Origin: Isoetes taiwanensis | Lineage: Eukaryota > Streptophyta > Lycopodiopsida > Isoetales > Isoetaceae | NCBI GenBank assembly: GCA_021234155.1 | Contig: JAJEKV010000001.1 | Span: forward strand, 31,324,177-31,388,176 | Length of the DNA stretch: 64,000 bases | Reading direction: 5' to 3' | In this document: positions 1 to 10,090 of the stretch, piece after piece | Layout: each line of letters starts with the position of its first letter | How positions within the stretch are numbered: position 1 is the first letter of the stretch | Notes under the pieces: model-generated | Told to the model about the DNA's origin: nothing | The model's input: the letters and a program-made list of their open reading frames with translations, nothing else | The model's database searches: none | Position numbers and translations under genes: made by a program

Positions 1-454
1 AAGGCGATTGATACCGCTAAGGATTGATCCGGTGAGGAACCAGCTTAGTGCCGACTTCGAGGGGATTCTCCGAAAGAATCCGCATTGTTCTTGGATTCAA
101 GAGTCTGGGCCCGGAGCTCAATTTGGATTCCGAGGTTGCGGTGTGTGGCCCCAAGGCATTGGGAACCGCCAGAGCCGGATTGAGCTTGGAAACCGGTGGA
201 TACCATTCAAGGAGGATTCCTTGGAAGGAACCGGTCTACTATGCAAAAGCGACAAGTCGATATGGTCGGTGGGATCCGGGATCCATGGTGTGGACGGTGA
301 TGACCGGCGTAACAACGCCGGCTTCTATGGGAAATTGATATAGCAGCAAGCCAATAAGATTAGCAAGGGGATCCTTGGATCCAAGGTGCGGTGGAAGCTA
401 GTCGGCGTTAACACGCAGCAGATTGTTCTAAGGAAAAAAATTTGCGTGTAACGG
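1..454 (+). repeat. 3' part of the gypsy-A 5' LTR
   Basis: Positions 8-300 match 24,595-24,892, the retained part of the other LTR, at roughly 80-85% by eye. The LTR should end just before the primer-binding-like sequence at 455. The upstream part is cut by the window edge. Short reading frames here come from the LTR and are not genes. Confidence 0.7.
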
Positions 455-467
455 TGGTATCGAGCCC
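455..467 (+). other. primer-binding site of gypsy-A (degenerate)
   Basis: TGGTATCGAGCCC matches the usual plant initiator-tRNA-Met primer site TGGTATCAGAGC except for one missing base. It lies where the LTR homology ends. Confidence 0.55.
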
Positions 468-1014
468 GAGATTGTGCAAGAACTCGAGAGTTCTAAGATT
501 GCAGATCGTTGGGAATCTCTTAATTTTAAGAGATAATTGTGAATTTAGGATTTTAGGAAATCTAAACACATTGGGGCCGTGAATCTAGTTTTTGGGAAAA
601 TCTAGACTTGATGGCGAAATGGACGAAAAAGTTCTACATCTTCCAAACCACATGGGAAGTGGAGAAGCGGGAACTTGAGAGTGTTTCACCCGTGAGTCGG
701 GTGAGAACCTAGCATGTCTTCAAGGGAAGATGGCGTCCATTGAACAAGAAGTCAATAAATTAGTTACTAAGCAATGCGGTTTAATTCTTTGAAATCGAAG
801 AAGAAGATACCAAGGGTATTTCTTCACAAGTCCCTTCCATGGAAGTTTTGACCGCTTGAATGAACTTCGGCTTATCGTCCGGTTCGCGTAGCTTTCAACA
901 AAACGGGAATTAAGAACCTATGAGCGGGGCTTCGGCCGCTTTTGCAATCGTTCACCTACGGATGATGAAAGTCGTTTTTATTTTTTATGTGGCATAAATG
1001 ACACTGCACTTAAA
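468..1014 (+). other. gypsy-A leader and degenerate gag
   Basis: No intact reading frame is visible. The stretch lies between the primer site and the gag zinc-knuckle remnant, so it is taken as leader plus decayed gag. Frameshifts and stops prevent a domain assignment. Confidence 0.4.
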
Positions 1015-1287
1015 ATGAAGCTTAAAAGGCTGCATCCGAGGGATTTAGATACAGCTATATTTTATGCTTGCATATGCAGTCAACCAAGCAGAAGGTTTAG
1101 CCTAAAAGACGAAGAACAATCGGATTGTTCGAGTAGTTGTTATGGGCACAATTCCAGTTCTCAACCAAGACGGGAAGTTCTGGGTGGCTATAAGGAACAG
1201 GATGGTATTAACGGGGTTAATACGGATAAACCTTGTCTGGGTTGTGGGAAAAGAGGACATGATGTATGGAATTGTCCTAACATTTAA
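1015..1287 (+). pseudogene. gag remnant with CCHC zinc knuckle (gypsy-A)
   Basis: A 90-codon open stretch ends in a retroviral-type zinc knuckle, CLGCGKRGHDVWNC (C74, C77, H82, C87; CX2CX4HX4C), followed by PN. This nucleic-acid-binding module lies at the C-terminal end of gag in LTR retrotransposons. The start codon is only the first ATG of the open stretch; the true gag start is upstream in degraded sequence. The pol part of the same element resumes near 14.7 kb, on the far side of the Helitron array, in the same orientation. Protease is not recognisable. Confidence 0.65.
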
Positions 1288-1515
1288 TCAAGTTACCTTA
1301 GGGGCTTGATTGGGAACTATAATAAAGTTCTCGAGAAGGAAAAACTAATAGCAAAGTTGACTTTGTTATTTAGATAATTTTTTTTTACTTGTAGGCACAA
1401 GTGATGGACAGTTGGAAAACTGTTGGATGTAAGTATCAGAATTAATTCAAGGAACTATAGTAAGGTATGTTTTTATTTTTTTTTTGTATATTTCAATTTT
1501 GAGGTTATAATGCAA
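1288..1515 (+). other. gypsy-A internal sequence up to the Helitron insertion
   Basis: AT-rich, no reading frame. It ends in ...TGCAA immediately before the CTAG that begins the Helitron array. The last base is A, as expected for Helitron insertion between A and T. Confidence 0.4.
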
Positions 1516-1543
1516 CTAGAAAAAGTGCCCAGCGTTGCTGGGC
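1516..1543 (-). other. Helitron 3' terminus of H3 (CTAG plus hairpin)
   Basis: CTAG at 1,516-1,519 and a 17-nt palindromic hairpin at 1,527-1,543 (7-bp stem), separated by AAAAAGT. The same structure recurs at 4,458 and 9,218. Confidence 0.85.
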
Positions 1544-3344
1544 TTTTAGTCAGGTATAAAATGTTGGAATTGTATTAAAAGCGGCTTCATTCAAATTGGC
1601 GAGCATAAAAACTAATAGAGATAATGGATTTTGAGAATATTTAAAGAGTAGAATTTTCAGTCATCCTTATTGGGCTTTCCATCAGGCATAAATTCAAAAA
1701 TTAATAAAGATAGTGAATTAAGTTAGAGAACATCTAAAGGGTATTAATGTAAAGATGTACTAAGGCGAAAAAATTATGCTTCAGTAGGGAACAAATATTA
1801 ACATTGGAATCTTGGAATTGTTTTTGTTGTTGAATGCGACTTTAGACCATGCAAGTCGCATTCAAACAATATGTAAACCCATACATACGTACAACAGATT
1901 TAATAGAACATTGAAGAATAAGTAGTTATGGCAACCTTTCTTATTTGCAAACATTAGGTTACGTTACATGGATACGAAAAAAGTAAAACCCAAATAAAAA
2001 AATGTAAAATAACTTTGTGTGCTCCGTCCTTTGCTCTGCTTTAGAATCCATCCTGTTGTCAAAAACAAAATAAAGTACTAAATTGAAATAAAAAGGGATG
2101 ATAGCTATCGCCACTGCATCTAAGGATATCCTAGACGATGCAACACAAGGGTGCCATCTCTGTTGCGACTTTAACCTCCATCTGCAAAGCCATGCTGACA
2201 TGAAAGAAAAACATGAATTAATGGTTGCATCCTTACTATGTTGAGTACCTGTAGCCTTAGAAAAATAGCTTCTCCAAGTACAAAAAAAAAAGACATTTAG
2301 TAAACGTGTTTGATTTTGTGACCATCTCCAGAGCAAGCATATCTCGCCTCCCCATCAAATTTAATTTACAATGAATGGATTTTGTGTGTTATGGCTAGCG
2401 CCTCAAATGTCTAGGAATGTGAAAGCCGTGTTGCCGGGCATAAAAGCCTTGTGTGTTACGGCTAGTGCCTCCAAATTAATGTAATAATCACATCATTGTA
2501 GGTACATATTGCTTATTGAGATTTCTTCCACATTTCAAATAGTCGTAAGGGGCACAATTTTAACATGTCATATAAATGAACGTTTGACCTTCTATCAATC
2601 TTCTAGCCCAAGAGATATGTTGCAACATGAATTGCATACCACATTGTCTATGTAAATAAAAAAGCCAAATACTGTTAAAATACAACAGATGCTCTTATTC
2701 TGCAAGTGAAATTTTGTAGGGGCATTTTATTCTAGACTTTTAACTTGTAGAGGCTTTGTGAGAAATGCTAAAATCCTTGAAGACGTTTAAGACATTCATA
2801 TATACTTACTATATACACTTAATTGTATTACTGTTTACAATGGGATTTCTGGTAAATTTTTTAACTTATTAGGACTTTTTGCCAATAGCCCTGACTGCAG
2901 GGACATTTTTGGTAGCTGCCTTGAAGCAATGAAATTGGTAAAGAAAGAATAATCTTTGTTAAATAATTTGCTTGAAAACCTCTTTCAGAGGAGCAATCTT
3001 AAGTTCCAAGGTAAGTTTCTAAGGGAAATTCCTCTTGACCTGCAGTAAGGATCCGCCATAGCATCTTTCCTGCTATACACCAATGTAGAAGGGAGTTCTT
3101 CAGCCAAATTACCAGGACTAAGAAATACACTGTTTGGCATCTGCCGAACAGCTCCAAGGACAAAATTAACCTTCATAGATACCTTTGGTCTGATTGAAGT
3201 TTGCAGACATCTTCTCATGCCAGAGTGAGACAAAATTGGCATGTTGCAATGTTGTATGTAGTTGCTAAGAGAACAGCGTTGCTCATTATAATTGAGAGCT
3301 GCTCAAGGTATAAGTCTTCAACTCTTGCCTTCTGATGCTGCCAT
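1544..3344 (-). other. H3 body without recognisable gene
   Basis: AT-rich. The first part (about 1,650-1,700) repeats a weak copy of the terminal motif (a GGGCTTT box followed by a CAGGCATAAA-like stretch), suggesting an older nested Helitron end. The minus-strand open stretch 2,985-3,242 looks coding-like but matches no family I know. Confidence 0.35.
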
Positions 3345-3850
3345 TAGCTCTTTAAGCTCAGGTTCCTCTACGATATCCCGTGTACTTCTGTTGTGCCCAT
3401 AGTTGGGCGTATCTCCCTCCAGCAGCTAGAAGATATTCATGTGTACCTCGCTCCACAATCTTCCCATTCTCCAACACGATAATCTAGATGATATGATACC
3501 AAAAAGATTAAAAGATTTTCTGACATTCAACTAAACTTGCCAGATTATAATTATTACCCCATCACATTGCATTGCTGTAGAGAGACGGTGGGCAATAAAA
3601 ATCGCAGTTCTGTTCCTTGCAAGAGACTTCAAAGATCCAAGAATTTCTGCTTCAGTTGTGCTGTCCAAAGAACTGGTTGCCTCATTGCACAACCTTCATT
3701 CACCATGCATATTGACTTCAGGGACTGGAACCCACATTATTGGAGATGACTTCAAGAACACTCGTGCAAGTGCAACTCTTTGTTTTTCTCCTCTGCTTAG
3801 AAAAGCAATCAACTCCAGTTCGCATCTTACAGATCCAGACTTGGAATCAC
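3345..3850 (-). pseudogene. captured ATM-type (ABCB7-like) ABC transporter nucleotide-binding domain fragment
   Basis: Minus-strand exon pieces spell the end of an ABC ATPase. There is a signature-like LSRGEKQRVALARVFLK at about 3,740-3,800, then the D-loop region LDSTTEAEILGSLKSLARN at about 3,610-3,670, then the H-loop FIAHRLSTA at about 3,575-3,600. After an intron-like gap (about 3,484-3,567) comes [18 protein letters not shown] at about 3,420-3,480. This order and wording fit mitochondrial half-transporters of the ATM/ABCB7 group, which export a sulfur compound for cytosolic Fe-S protein assembly. The Walker A region and membrane domain are absent. The signature reads LSRGE instead of LSGGE, and the Walker B segment is lost. 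It is a captured fragment, not a gene, and runs in the same direction as its Helitron. Confidence 0.7.
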
Positions 3851-4003
3851 AGAAGCGGTAAAGGAGTACTGCAAAATTGTTCACATTGCATCAATAGGCA
3901 ACAAATATAACATACCATCAGTTTGACGAATTTAATAGCAAAAATTTGCAATGACTATTCCAGCACTATTCCTTTACAATACTATGCATGTGGCATACAG
4001 AAC

Positions 4004-4427
4004 TAATGTACCTGCAATGTGGCATGTTTTGGTATGAATCCTTGAACCAATTTCTGAATACAGTTACCCTCATGTCCTTGTCCATCTTGTCGGCATCAGA
4101 GGCTCCAAGCAACATGTTAAAATTGTGATCCTTCAGATAGCATTTTGAGATTGTTACATCAGTGGCACCTTGGACCACAGAGATGAAACCAAGTTTAGCA
4201 TCAAAAGTAGTAATATGGTCCACCCAGATGTTCCCGGGGCCACCAAAGATATGGATGGTGTTACTCTCTCCAATAGTATTGATTTGGAAGTTATGAAGGA
4301 TAACATTTTTTACATTGCCAAGTGCAAGGCATCTGCCAGCAATGGTAACGTTCACATCTCTGCCATCAATTAGAGCATAGACTGGAAAGGGATGGCCATG
4401 CATTTCGAGACAGTCAAAACTGCGCAC
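4004..4427 (-). pseudogene. captured pectate lyase fragment (polysaccharide lyase family 1)
   Basis: About 135 residues on the minus strand match the middle of a plant pectate lyase: YALIDGRDVNVTIAGRC, then IHIFGGPGNIWVDHIT with the conserved WVDH motif, then GATDVTISKCYLKDHNFNML, LLGASDADKMDKDMRVTV and a QNMPHCRY segment corresponding to the conserved R-x-P-x-x-R neighbourhood. The family cleaves de-esterified pectin in the cell wall. Signal peptide, N-terminal region and C-terminal third are missing, and the frame starts right beside the Helitron 5' end without an ATG, so this is a captured fragment. Several family-typical residues are changed (for example VTVFRNWF for VT-A-NHF). Confidence 0.75.
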
Positions 4428-4457
4428 AGACTATCATAAAACGCCTTTATTATTATA

Positions 4458-4485
4458 CTAGAAAAAGTGCCCAGCGTTGCTGGGC
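4458..4485 (-). other. Helitron 3' terminus of H2
   Basis: CTAG at 4,458-4,461 and hairpin GCCCAGCGTTGCTGGGC at 4,469-4,485, identical to the H1 and H3 termini. Confidence 0.85.
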
Positions 4486-4930
4486 TTTTTGTCGGGCATT
4501 AAGTTCAGAAGTTATAAAACATGATTTGTATTTTACAAAGGCCATGTTTCTACGATGTCGGATGGGATTCACGTTCACAAAAAATATGTGTACATACAAT
4601 ACTGAGGAATTGAAAATTAAGTATTTTAGGAGTCATATAAAGAATAACTATTTTTGCTATACGTGTCCATATTCAACCCGTTGTTACGTATAATTACTTG
4701 GGGTAGTTAACCTTCTTTGTCTATGTTAAGAATAATTGGTTAAATTTGATGGTTCAAAATAACCATAGAATGTGAACTGCACTTTGTGATAGTGTATATA
4801 ATATAGAATGTATTTTAACTTAGATATAAGTGAAGTCATAGCAAGTATTTGATGGACTTATTAAACAAAATCGCATTATTAGAAAATATGTAGAATATGC
4901 GAATACAAGTTTTGTTTGTTATGAAGCGCG

Positions 4931-5260
4931 CTACCGAGGCAACATCAAAATTTCATTTCTCACATTCTCGATGTCTCGTAATAAACGATGTAATGTAGAT
5001 TGGTAATCAATACTTATGAAGTACATGTAGACATCACTTTTCACGAGAAGGTGGCCAGTCATATCATAGTATCCTTTGTAGCAACATAGTGTCGAAAGAG
5101 CATGATAGACAACATTAGCAAGTAGATATGTTTGACAAGTGGAATTACCACATGATTTTAGAGCAACAACATAAGTTCGAGCATTTGGTAGAAAACCTTT
5201 GTCTTGCATTTGTAAAAATAACTACAAAGCCATAATAATATCATCATTTTTCATAATAAT
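4931..5260 (-). pseudogene. captured pentatricopeptide-repeat (PPR) fragment in H2
   Basis: The minus strand reads LFLQMQDKGFLPNARTYV followed by VALKSCGN, a typical stretch across a PPR motif of the PLS class (organelle RNA-binding proteins). Upstream codons resemble the preceding repeat (an AAIIMKNDD-like segment) but contain a stop. Only about one and a half repeats survive. The matching piece in H1 is at about 9,825-10,090. Confidence 0.55.
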
Positions 5261-5966
5261 AGCAGCAACATGAACCCTTGTCCCATTATGCAGCTTCATT
5301 CTTGTCCCAACATGAAGATTTGTTGAGCTGCTGCAGGCTTTTATTTGTGCAAGCAAGATGGAAAGGTCTGTTCACAATCCGTAAGGAGACTTATTTGAAG
5401 GAGACCACTTCTTCTCAACAACGCATTGCCTATGTTCATTCTTTAAGTTGGGTCTTCCACTTTTGTTGTAATGTGCTCACCTGCTAGAAAGAAATGTTGT
5501 CATTCGCTGCAAGTATTGTTCTATGCTCTATAAGAATTTGTTGCAATAGTGGAAGTTGTGGCAAGAGCAATAACTATTGAATATAAAAGTCGGGCACATC
5601 TTCACTCTAGCGTAGAAAAGCCAAGACCAAAACTCGCTCAAAGATAATGATCTTGGGTTTTGTTTTTGAAATTCAGTTAGCACTTCAAGCTCTCAGTGTC
5701 ATTCTTCTCTGTGTCTTCACTCATTTGAAAAGGGCACAAAGGACATGGGTTGATCTAGATACATGAGCATTGTAACTATTCTTGTGTTTTGTTGACAAGT
5801 AATATCCATATGTCCTTGACAAAAGGTGCCTCATTAAAATTGGAGCTAAATAGGAAACATGAAGGGAGATATCGATAATCTAGAAGGAAGCATGTGAAAA
5901 CATACATTGAACAAATCAACGTAATACTTGCTTGAAAATCATAAAGATGTAGATTATTACGTCATT

Positions 5967-6233
5967 CTAGGAACTTGACCTTTTTAGATTGAAACAAATT
6001 TGAAAGATGGGCATAAAAATCTCATGGACATGCCCGGACTGACCTGCCAGATTATATGAACTCGATTGTGATTTCACTATCATAACAATGGCCACCCACA
6101 TCAATGTATCGATTGCACAGTACATTTTAGATAATAGAATAAATGGTCCAGCATCATCTTTATCTGCCTCAAGAATACACTTCAAGAATCGAAATAAAAT
6201 AGCACAAAGCGACCTTGCAATTGTATCAGGCAT
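5967..6233 (-). pseudogene. captured PPR C-terminal-type fragment in H2
   Basis: The minus strand contains KCILEADKDDAGPFILLSKM, which resembles the E-type region after the last PPR of plant PLS proteins (where L-x-P-x-D-A-x-Y-x-L-L-S-N-x-Y is usual). Together with the upstream PPR piece this suggests one captured PPR gene, split by deletions. In H1 the same site (about 10,955-11,105) differs by several small changes that alter the frame. Confidence 0.45.
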
Positions 6234-7737
6234 TTTTTAAGTAATGTGAACTAAAATGAAATTACGAATGCAATTCACAGGGGATGATGACCTGCTTTGC
6301 AAATAGCATCCAGGTATATGAAAATTTGTGGACATGCAATGGTTAAGAAGGGAAATAACAAATGGTCGTAGAAGACTATTTTGCAATTATATCAGGCCAT
6401 TTTCAAGTAATGTAAATTAAAATGGGATTAAGAAGGAGCAGAGATAAGAACTCAGTAGATATTATGTAGTGTTATGCAACAATGAAAAAAGATCAATACC
6501 TGGAATATAAGAACTCTCCAGTCTATGCCTCTCTTCATGTGAATTTGAGATCTTTTGACAGTGATACACATGTCAAGTCGAGGTCCGACCTCCCTGCACT
6601 AACATAAGACATCATTTTTTCTTCACAATGAATAGACTCTGAACCCATTACCAGGTGCAATCTATCTGCATATTGAGATTGTAAATTCTAGAGACATGCA
6701 CATCAATAATATTTTGGAGAAAAAGATATGGCATGAAAACAGGTCTCTATTGTTGCTTCTTCAATTTGTTCTGACAAAACATAAAAGAAGGGGTCAGAGC
6801 CATGGCGACCAATCTGCAAACTTCGCACAGGCATCGCCATCGCTAGCTCGAAGACTGAATTAACATGCATGGATCTGCGTGTTTCTTCCCATTTATTTGT
6901 CATATAATAAGTCATGAATGATGAATGGTATGACAAATTTCCTAAAGATATGATATCCATCTAACTAACACAGTTGGGATTGGATTCAATCATTTTGGAA
7001 AATCTAAGTAACCTAAGATTCTTATTCATGAGGAACATGTGCTGCTTTCAAATTGCGTCAACAAAGCAGATACAACGGAGTATGCAAGTTAAATAAAGAA
7101 GACGACTTGTGACGAATGTGAATTAAATCAAGATGAAGAGTTGTATGTCATTGGTTTACCTATCTCAGTAGCATTTCTCCAACTGCAATGCCTGACAGGA
7201 GATGCAATGTCTGAACTGCTTGTCCTAATTACCAGCGTCACATGCAGTATGCTACTTTGCGATATACATTCGTAGTATCCCGGATGCAATCTCCAAGTTG
7301 CTGCATCTCAAAAAAACAATTATATCTTGACATCAGTCATGGAAACAGCTCGCTGAACATCCCATACCATTCCCTTGTTGCCAAACCAGGTCTCTTTTCA
7401 ACCTTTCTGGCTTGGTCGTTTCTCTAGCATTCCAAGAGTACAAAGAAAACCTCCATGCCCATGCCCCCCGCAAGAAGTTGATTGACGTGAAAAACAAAGA
7501 GTCAAAATGCATGATGAGAAAAATCAAAATCAAGAAAAGCTTGCTCTCACTTATCTACACATTATCACCAGCACCTTTAAATTGTCTAGCAAGTTTAGTT
7601 ACCTAATTGTTTATCGCTAAGTTGCCCCCATGCAAAACCCTGTACTTCCTGCCTCTTTAGCCTGTATTGACACATCTAGACATTTCTGCAATTGATTATC
7701 CACACACTTTAATCAAACCTTAAAACAAAATTGATAC

Positions 7738-7808
7738 CTTCTTTGCTACTTCTTCCTCTTGTTGCAGAAGCTTTTGACCTTTTACATCTGTGTTATATTT
7801 GGAAAACT
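7738..7808 (-). pseudogene. unidentified exon-like segment in H2
   Basis: Minus-strand reading [20 protein letters not shown] ends at a GT donor (GTATCAAT) and is preceded by a CCTCAG acceptor. The composition is coding-like and charged, and I cannot assign a family. The identical segment is in H1 (about 12,598-12,668). It is probably a captured exon. Confidence 0.3.
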
Positions 7809-8626
7809 GAGGACAATATGCACAATGTTCTGAGCACCAACCAATTTTAACAGACATCAAAGTGCATTATTGAACCTCCCAAAACTTATGCGCATGTCAG
7901 TGAACCTGAGCCTGTATTGCATGTGAGCACAGCACAAAGTAGAATCAAGTAAGGCACACAAAATACAACCGATAATTAAAGTACACAAAATACAACTAAA
8001 CTTGAATGAAAATTATCTGCGAAAAAGCTCGTTGCAAGATAACCGACAAACCATCCTCTTTATGCTGACCTCAATGAGGAGAGAATGAAAAATCTTACAA
8101 ATGTGCTGCAAGAAGCGCTTACACTTACTATAATGGCCAAGTATGGGTGCATGATGGAAGAGTATCATCAAATTCAAGGATAATAGCAACAATGTATTTG
8201 TTTTCAAATACAACGGAGGATTCATTAACTGATAATGAGTTTGACCAGATTACTAATATGATAAGACACCATGGAATTATTTTAGGGAAGTTTGGTCCAT
8301 ATATCTTGAGAGCTATTAACAAAACACCACTACATGGTAAGCTTTACTCAGATACAGTCTTGTTCTACTAATGCCTGCCACTTTCTTTGTTTAATGCATA
8401 AGCCCACAGGTGGAGGCAGGCAGTGCCAAGGAATACATGGAGCAGCTTTGGTTGATTGTAGGCCTGGTAGCCGCAATTGCTATTATACTTGGTATCCCTG
8501 ATGCAGCAAAAAGTGCAGGATGAAGGGATGCCCTAAAGACCCACATTTGGCATTTTGAAAAGGAGCAAATTACAGAGGAAGGAAGCAGCAGAAGAGAGAG
8601 CCACAAAGAGATATTCTTTCATTTAC

Positions 8627-8863
8627 CTGGTGGATGAGGCGTCTCACGCATGTTGTCATAAATGGCAGCTCCGTCAAATGGGATGACCATTTTTCCAAAT
8701 TTGTCTCTCCAAGCTGTCTGCGTGAGAACCACCGTTTAGTTGAAATATCACCCTTAGGTTTCCAAAGCTTACCATTTTGGCATCGGAAGGGCTTGCGTCT
8801 GAGTGCCTCATCCAACAGCTCTACTTCCACAGTTTGTCGATCCCAAGCTCTAGGCCCAACCAT
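8627..8863 (-). pseudogene. two unidentified exon-like segments in H2
   Basis: The minus-strand segment 8,627-8,717 reads DKFGKMVIPFDGAAIYDNM and ends in a RETPHPP stretch. It lies between a CGCAG acceptor and a GTAAAT donor. Upstream, about 8,772-8,863 reads MVGPRAWDRQTVEVELLDEA and ends at a GTAAGC donor. Both look like exons of one host gene that I do not recognise. Identical copies are in H1 (13,487-13,723). Confidence 0.35.
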
Positions 8864-9217
8864 CGATTGTCAATGCAAAAAATCTGATGAACATGAGGCT
8901 TGATAAATGCCTGTAAAAATGGAAAGCGATGTCTTAGTCATTCCTTTTTTGCGGAAAAAGGTTGCCAGATTAAGGCCGAATGTAAGGATGATGCGAGGAG
9001 CACTACCTGAGAAGACTGCAGTAGAATAAGCTACGTTTATGCAAGCGTCTGCATATAGAGATCCATTGTGCTTATGCAATCGTCTGCGAGAAATAGGAAG
9101 GACGGGCTGTGGGAAAAACAGGAAAAGGAAACCGTAAATCGAAGGGATGAAATTAAAGTAAAAACTTTAAGGGTTAAGATTGCGCACAGACTATCATAAA
9201 ACGCCTTTATTATTATA

Positions 9218-9245
9218 CTAGAAAAAGTGCCCAGCGTTGCTGGGC
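9218..9245 (-). other. Helitron 3' terminus of H1
   Basis: CTAG at 9,218-9,221 and the 17-nt hairpin at 9,229-9,245, the same as at 4,458. Confidence 0.85.
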
Positions 9246-9423
9246 TTTTTGTCGGGCATTAAGTTCAGAAGTTATAAAACATGATTTGTATTTTACAAAG
9301 GCCATGTTTCTACGATGTCGGATGGGATTCATGTTCACAAAAAATATGTGTACATACAATACTGAGGAATTGAAAATTAAGTATTTTAGGAGTCATATAA
9401 AGAATAACTATTTTTGCTATACG

Positions 9424-9645
9424 TGTCCATATTCAACCCGTTGTTACGTATAATTACTTGGGGTAGTTAACCTTCTTTGTCTATGTTAAGAATAATTGGT
9501 TAAATTTGATGGTTCAAAATAACCATAGAATGTGTGTCCATATTTAACCCGTTGTTACGTATAATTACTTGGGGTAGTTAACCTTCTTTGTCTATGTTAA
9601 GAATAATTGGTTAAATTTGATGGTTCAAAATAACCATAGAATGTG
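9424..9645. repeat. 111-bp tandem duplication inside H1
   Basis: The block beginning TGTCCATATTCAACCC at 9,424 recurs at 9,535 with one change. H2 has a single copy (from about 4,664). It arose after the H1/H2 duplication or was lost from H2. Confidence 0.85.
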
Positions 9646-9824
9646 AACTGCACTTTGTGATAGTGTATATAATATAGAATGTATTTTAACTTAGATATAA
9701 GTGAAGTCATAGCAAGTATTTGATGGACTTATTAAACAAAAATCGCATTATTAGAAAATATGTAGAATATGCGAATACAAGTTTTGTTTGTTATGAAGCG
9801 CATTTGCGAGGCAACATCAAAATT

Positions 9825-10090
9825 TCATTTCTCACATTCTCGATGTCTCGGAATAAACGACATGAATGTAGATTGGTAATCAATACTTATGAAGTACATG
9901 TAGACATCACTTTTCACGAGAAGGTGGCCAGTCATATCATAGTATCCTTTGTAGCAACATAGCTGTCGAAAGAGCATGATAGACAACATTAGCAAGTAGA
10001 TATGTTTGACAAGTGGAATTACCACATGATTTTAGAGCAACAACATAAGTTCGAGCATTTGGTAGAAAACCTTTGTCTTGCATTTGTAAA
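9825..10090 (-). pseudogene. PPR fragment in H1
   Basis: Same captured PPR piece as in H2 (MQDKGFLPNARTYV segment near 10,030-10,085). The reading frame around it differs because of small insertions and deletions relative to H2. Confidence 0.5.

Larger units (their letters stand above)
1516..4457 (-). mobile_element. Helitron unit H3 (non-autonomous, with captured gene pieces)
   Basis: Read on the minus strand, the 3' end is at 1,516: a hairpin GCCCAGCAACGCTGGGC, a short spacer and terminal CTAG, the classical Helitron 3' structure. Its 5' end (4,422-4,457) shares about 36 bp with units H2 and H1 (TATAATAATAAAGGCG and onward), after which the sequences diverge. Shared ends with unrelated bodies are normal for non-autonomous Helitrons of one family. 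The body carries pieces of an ATM-type ABC transporter and a pectate lyase, both on the same strand as the element. No Rep/helicase is seen. It joins directly to the CTAG of H2. Confidence 0.75.
4458..9217 (-). mobile_element. Helitron unit H2 (tandem copy)
   Basis: 4,760 bp, near-identical to H1 (9,218-14,083). The 3' end on the minus strand is CTAG plus hairpin at 4,458-4,485. The 5' end is the shared terminal stretch (about 9,182-9,217) but lacks the outermost TCTATA present in H1. The 3' CTAG of H1 follows directly, giving a head-to-tail joint. It carries PPR-like pieces and two unidentified exon-like segments bounded by splice-like sites, all on the Helitron's own strand. No Rep/helicase reading frame is present, so it is non-autonomous. 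Confidence 0.75.

Noticed and set aside
8-343. Overlapping open frames at the window start, again at 24,589-24,942
   Set aside because: Both sets lie in the two copies of the gypsy-A LTR; they are LTR sequence, not genes.
3966-4427. Complete pectate lyase gene
   Set aside because: No ATG at the 5' side, and no signal peptide or C-terminal third; it ends at a Helitron border.
4421-4457. The 36-bp stretch before each CTAG as a host target duplication
   Set aside because: Too long and present only at 5' ends. Its last copy extends to a TC start at 14,083, so it is the Helitron 5' terminus.
8147-8371. Plus-strand 74-codon frame identical at 13,007-13,231
   Set aside because: Identity reflects the recent H1/H2 duplication, not selection. 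It runs against the captured minus-strand pieces and matches no family.
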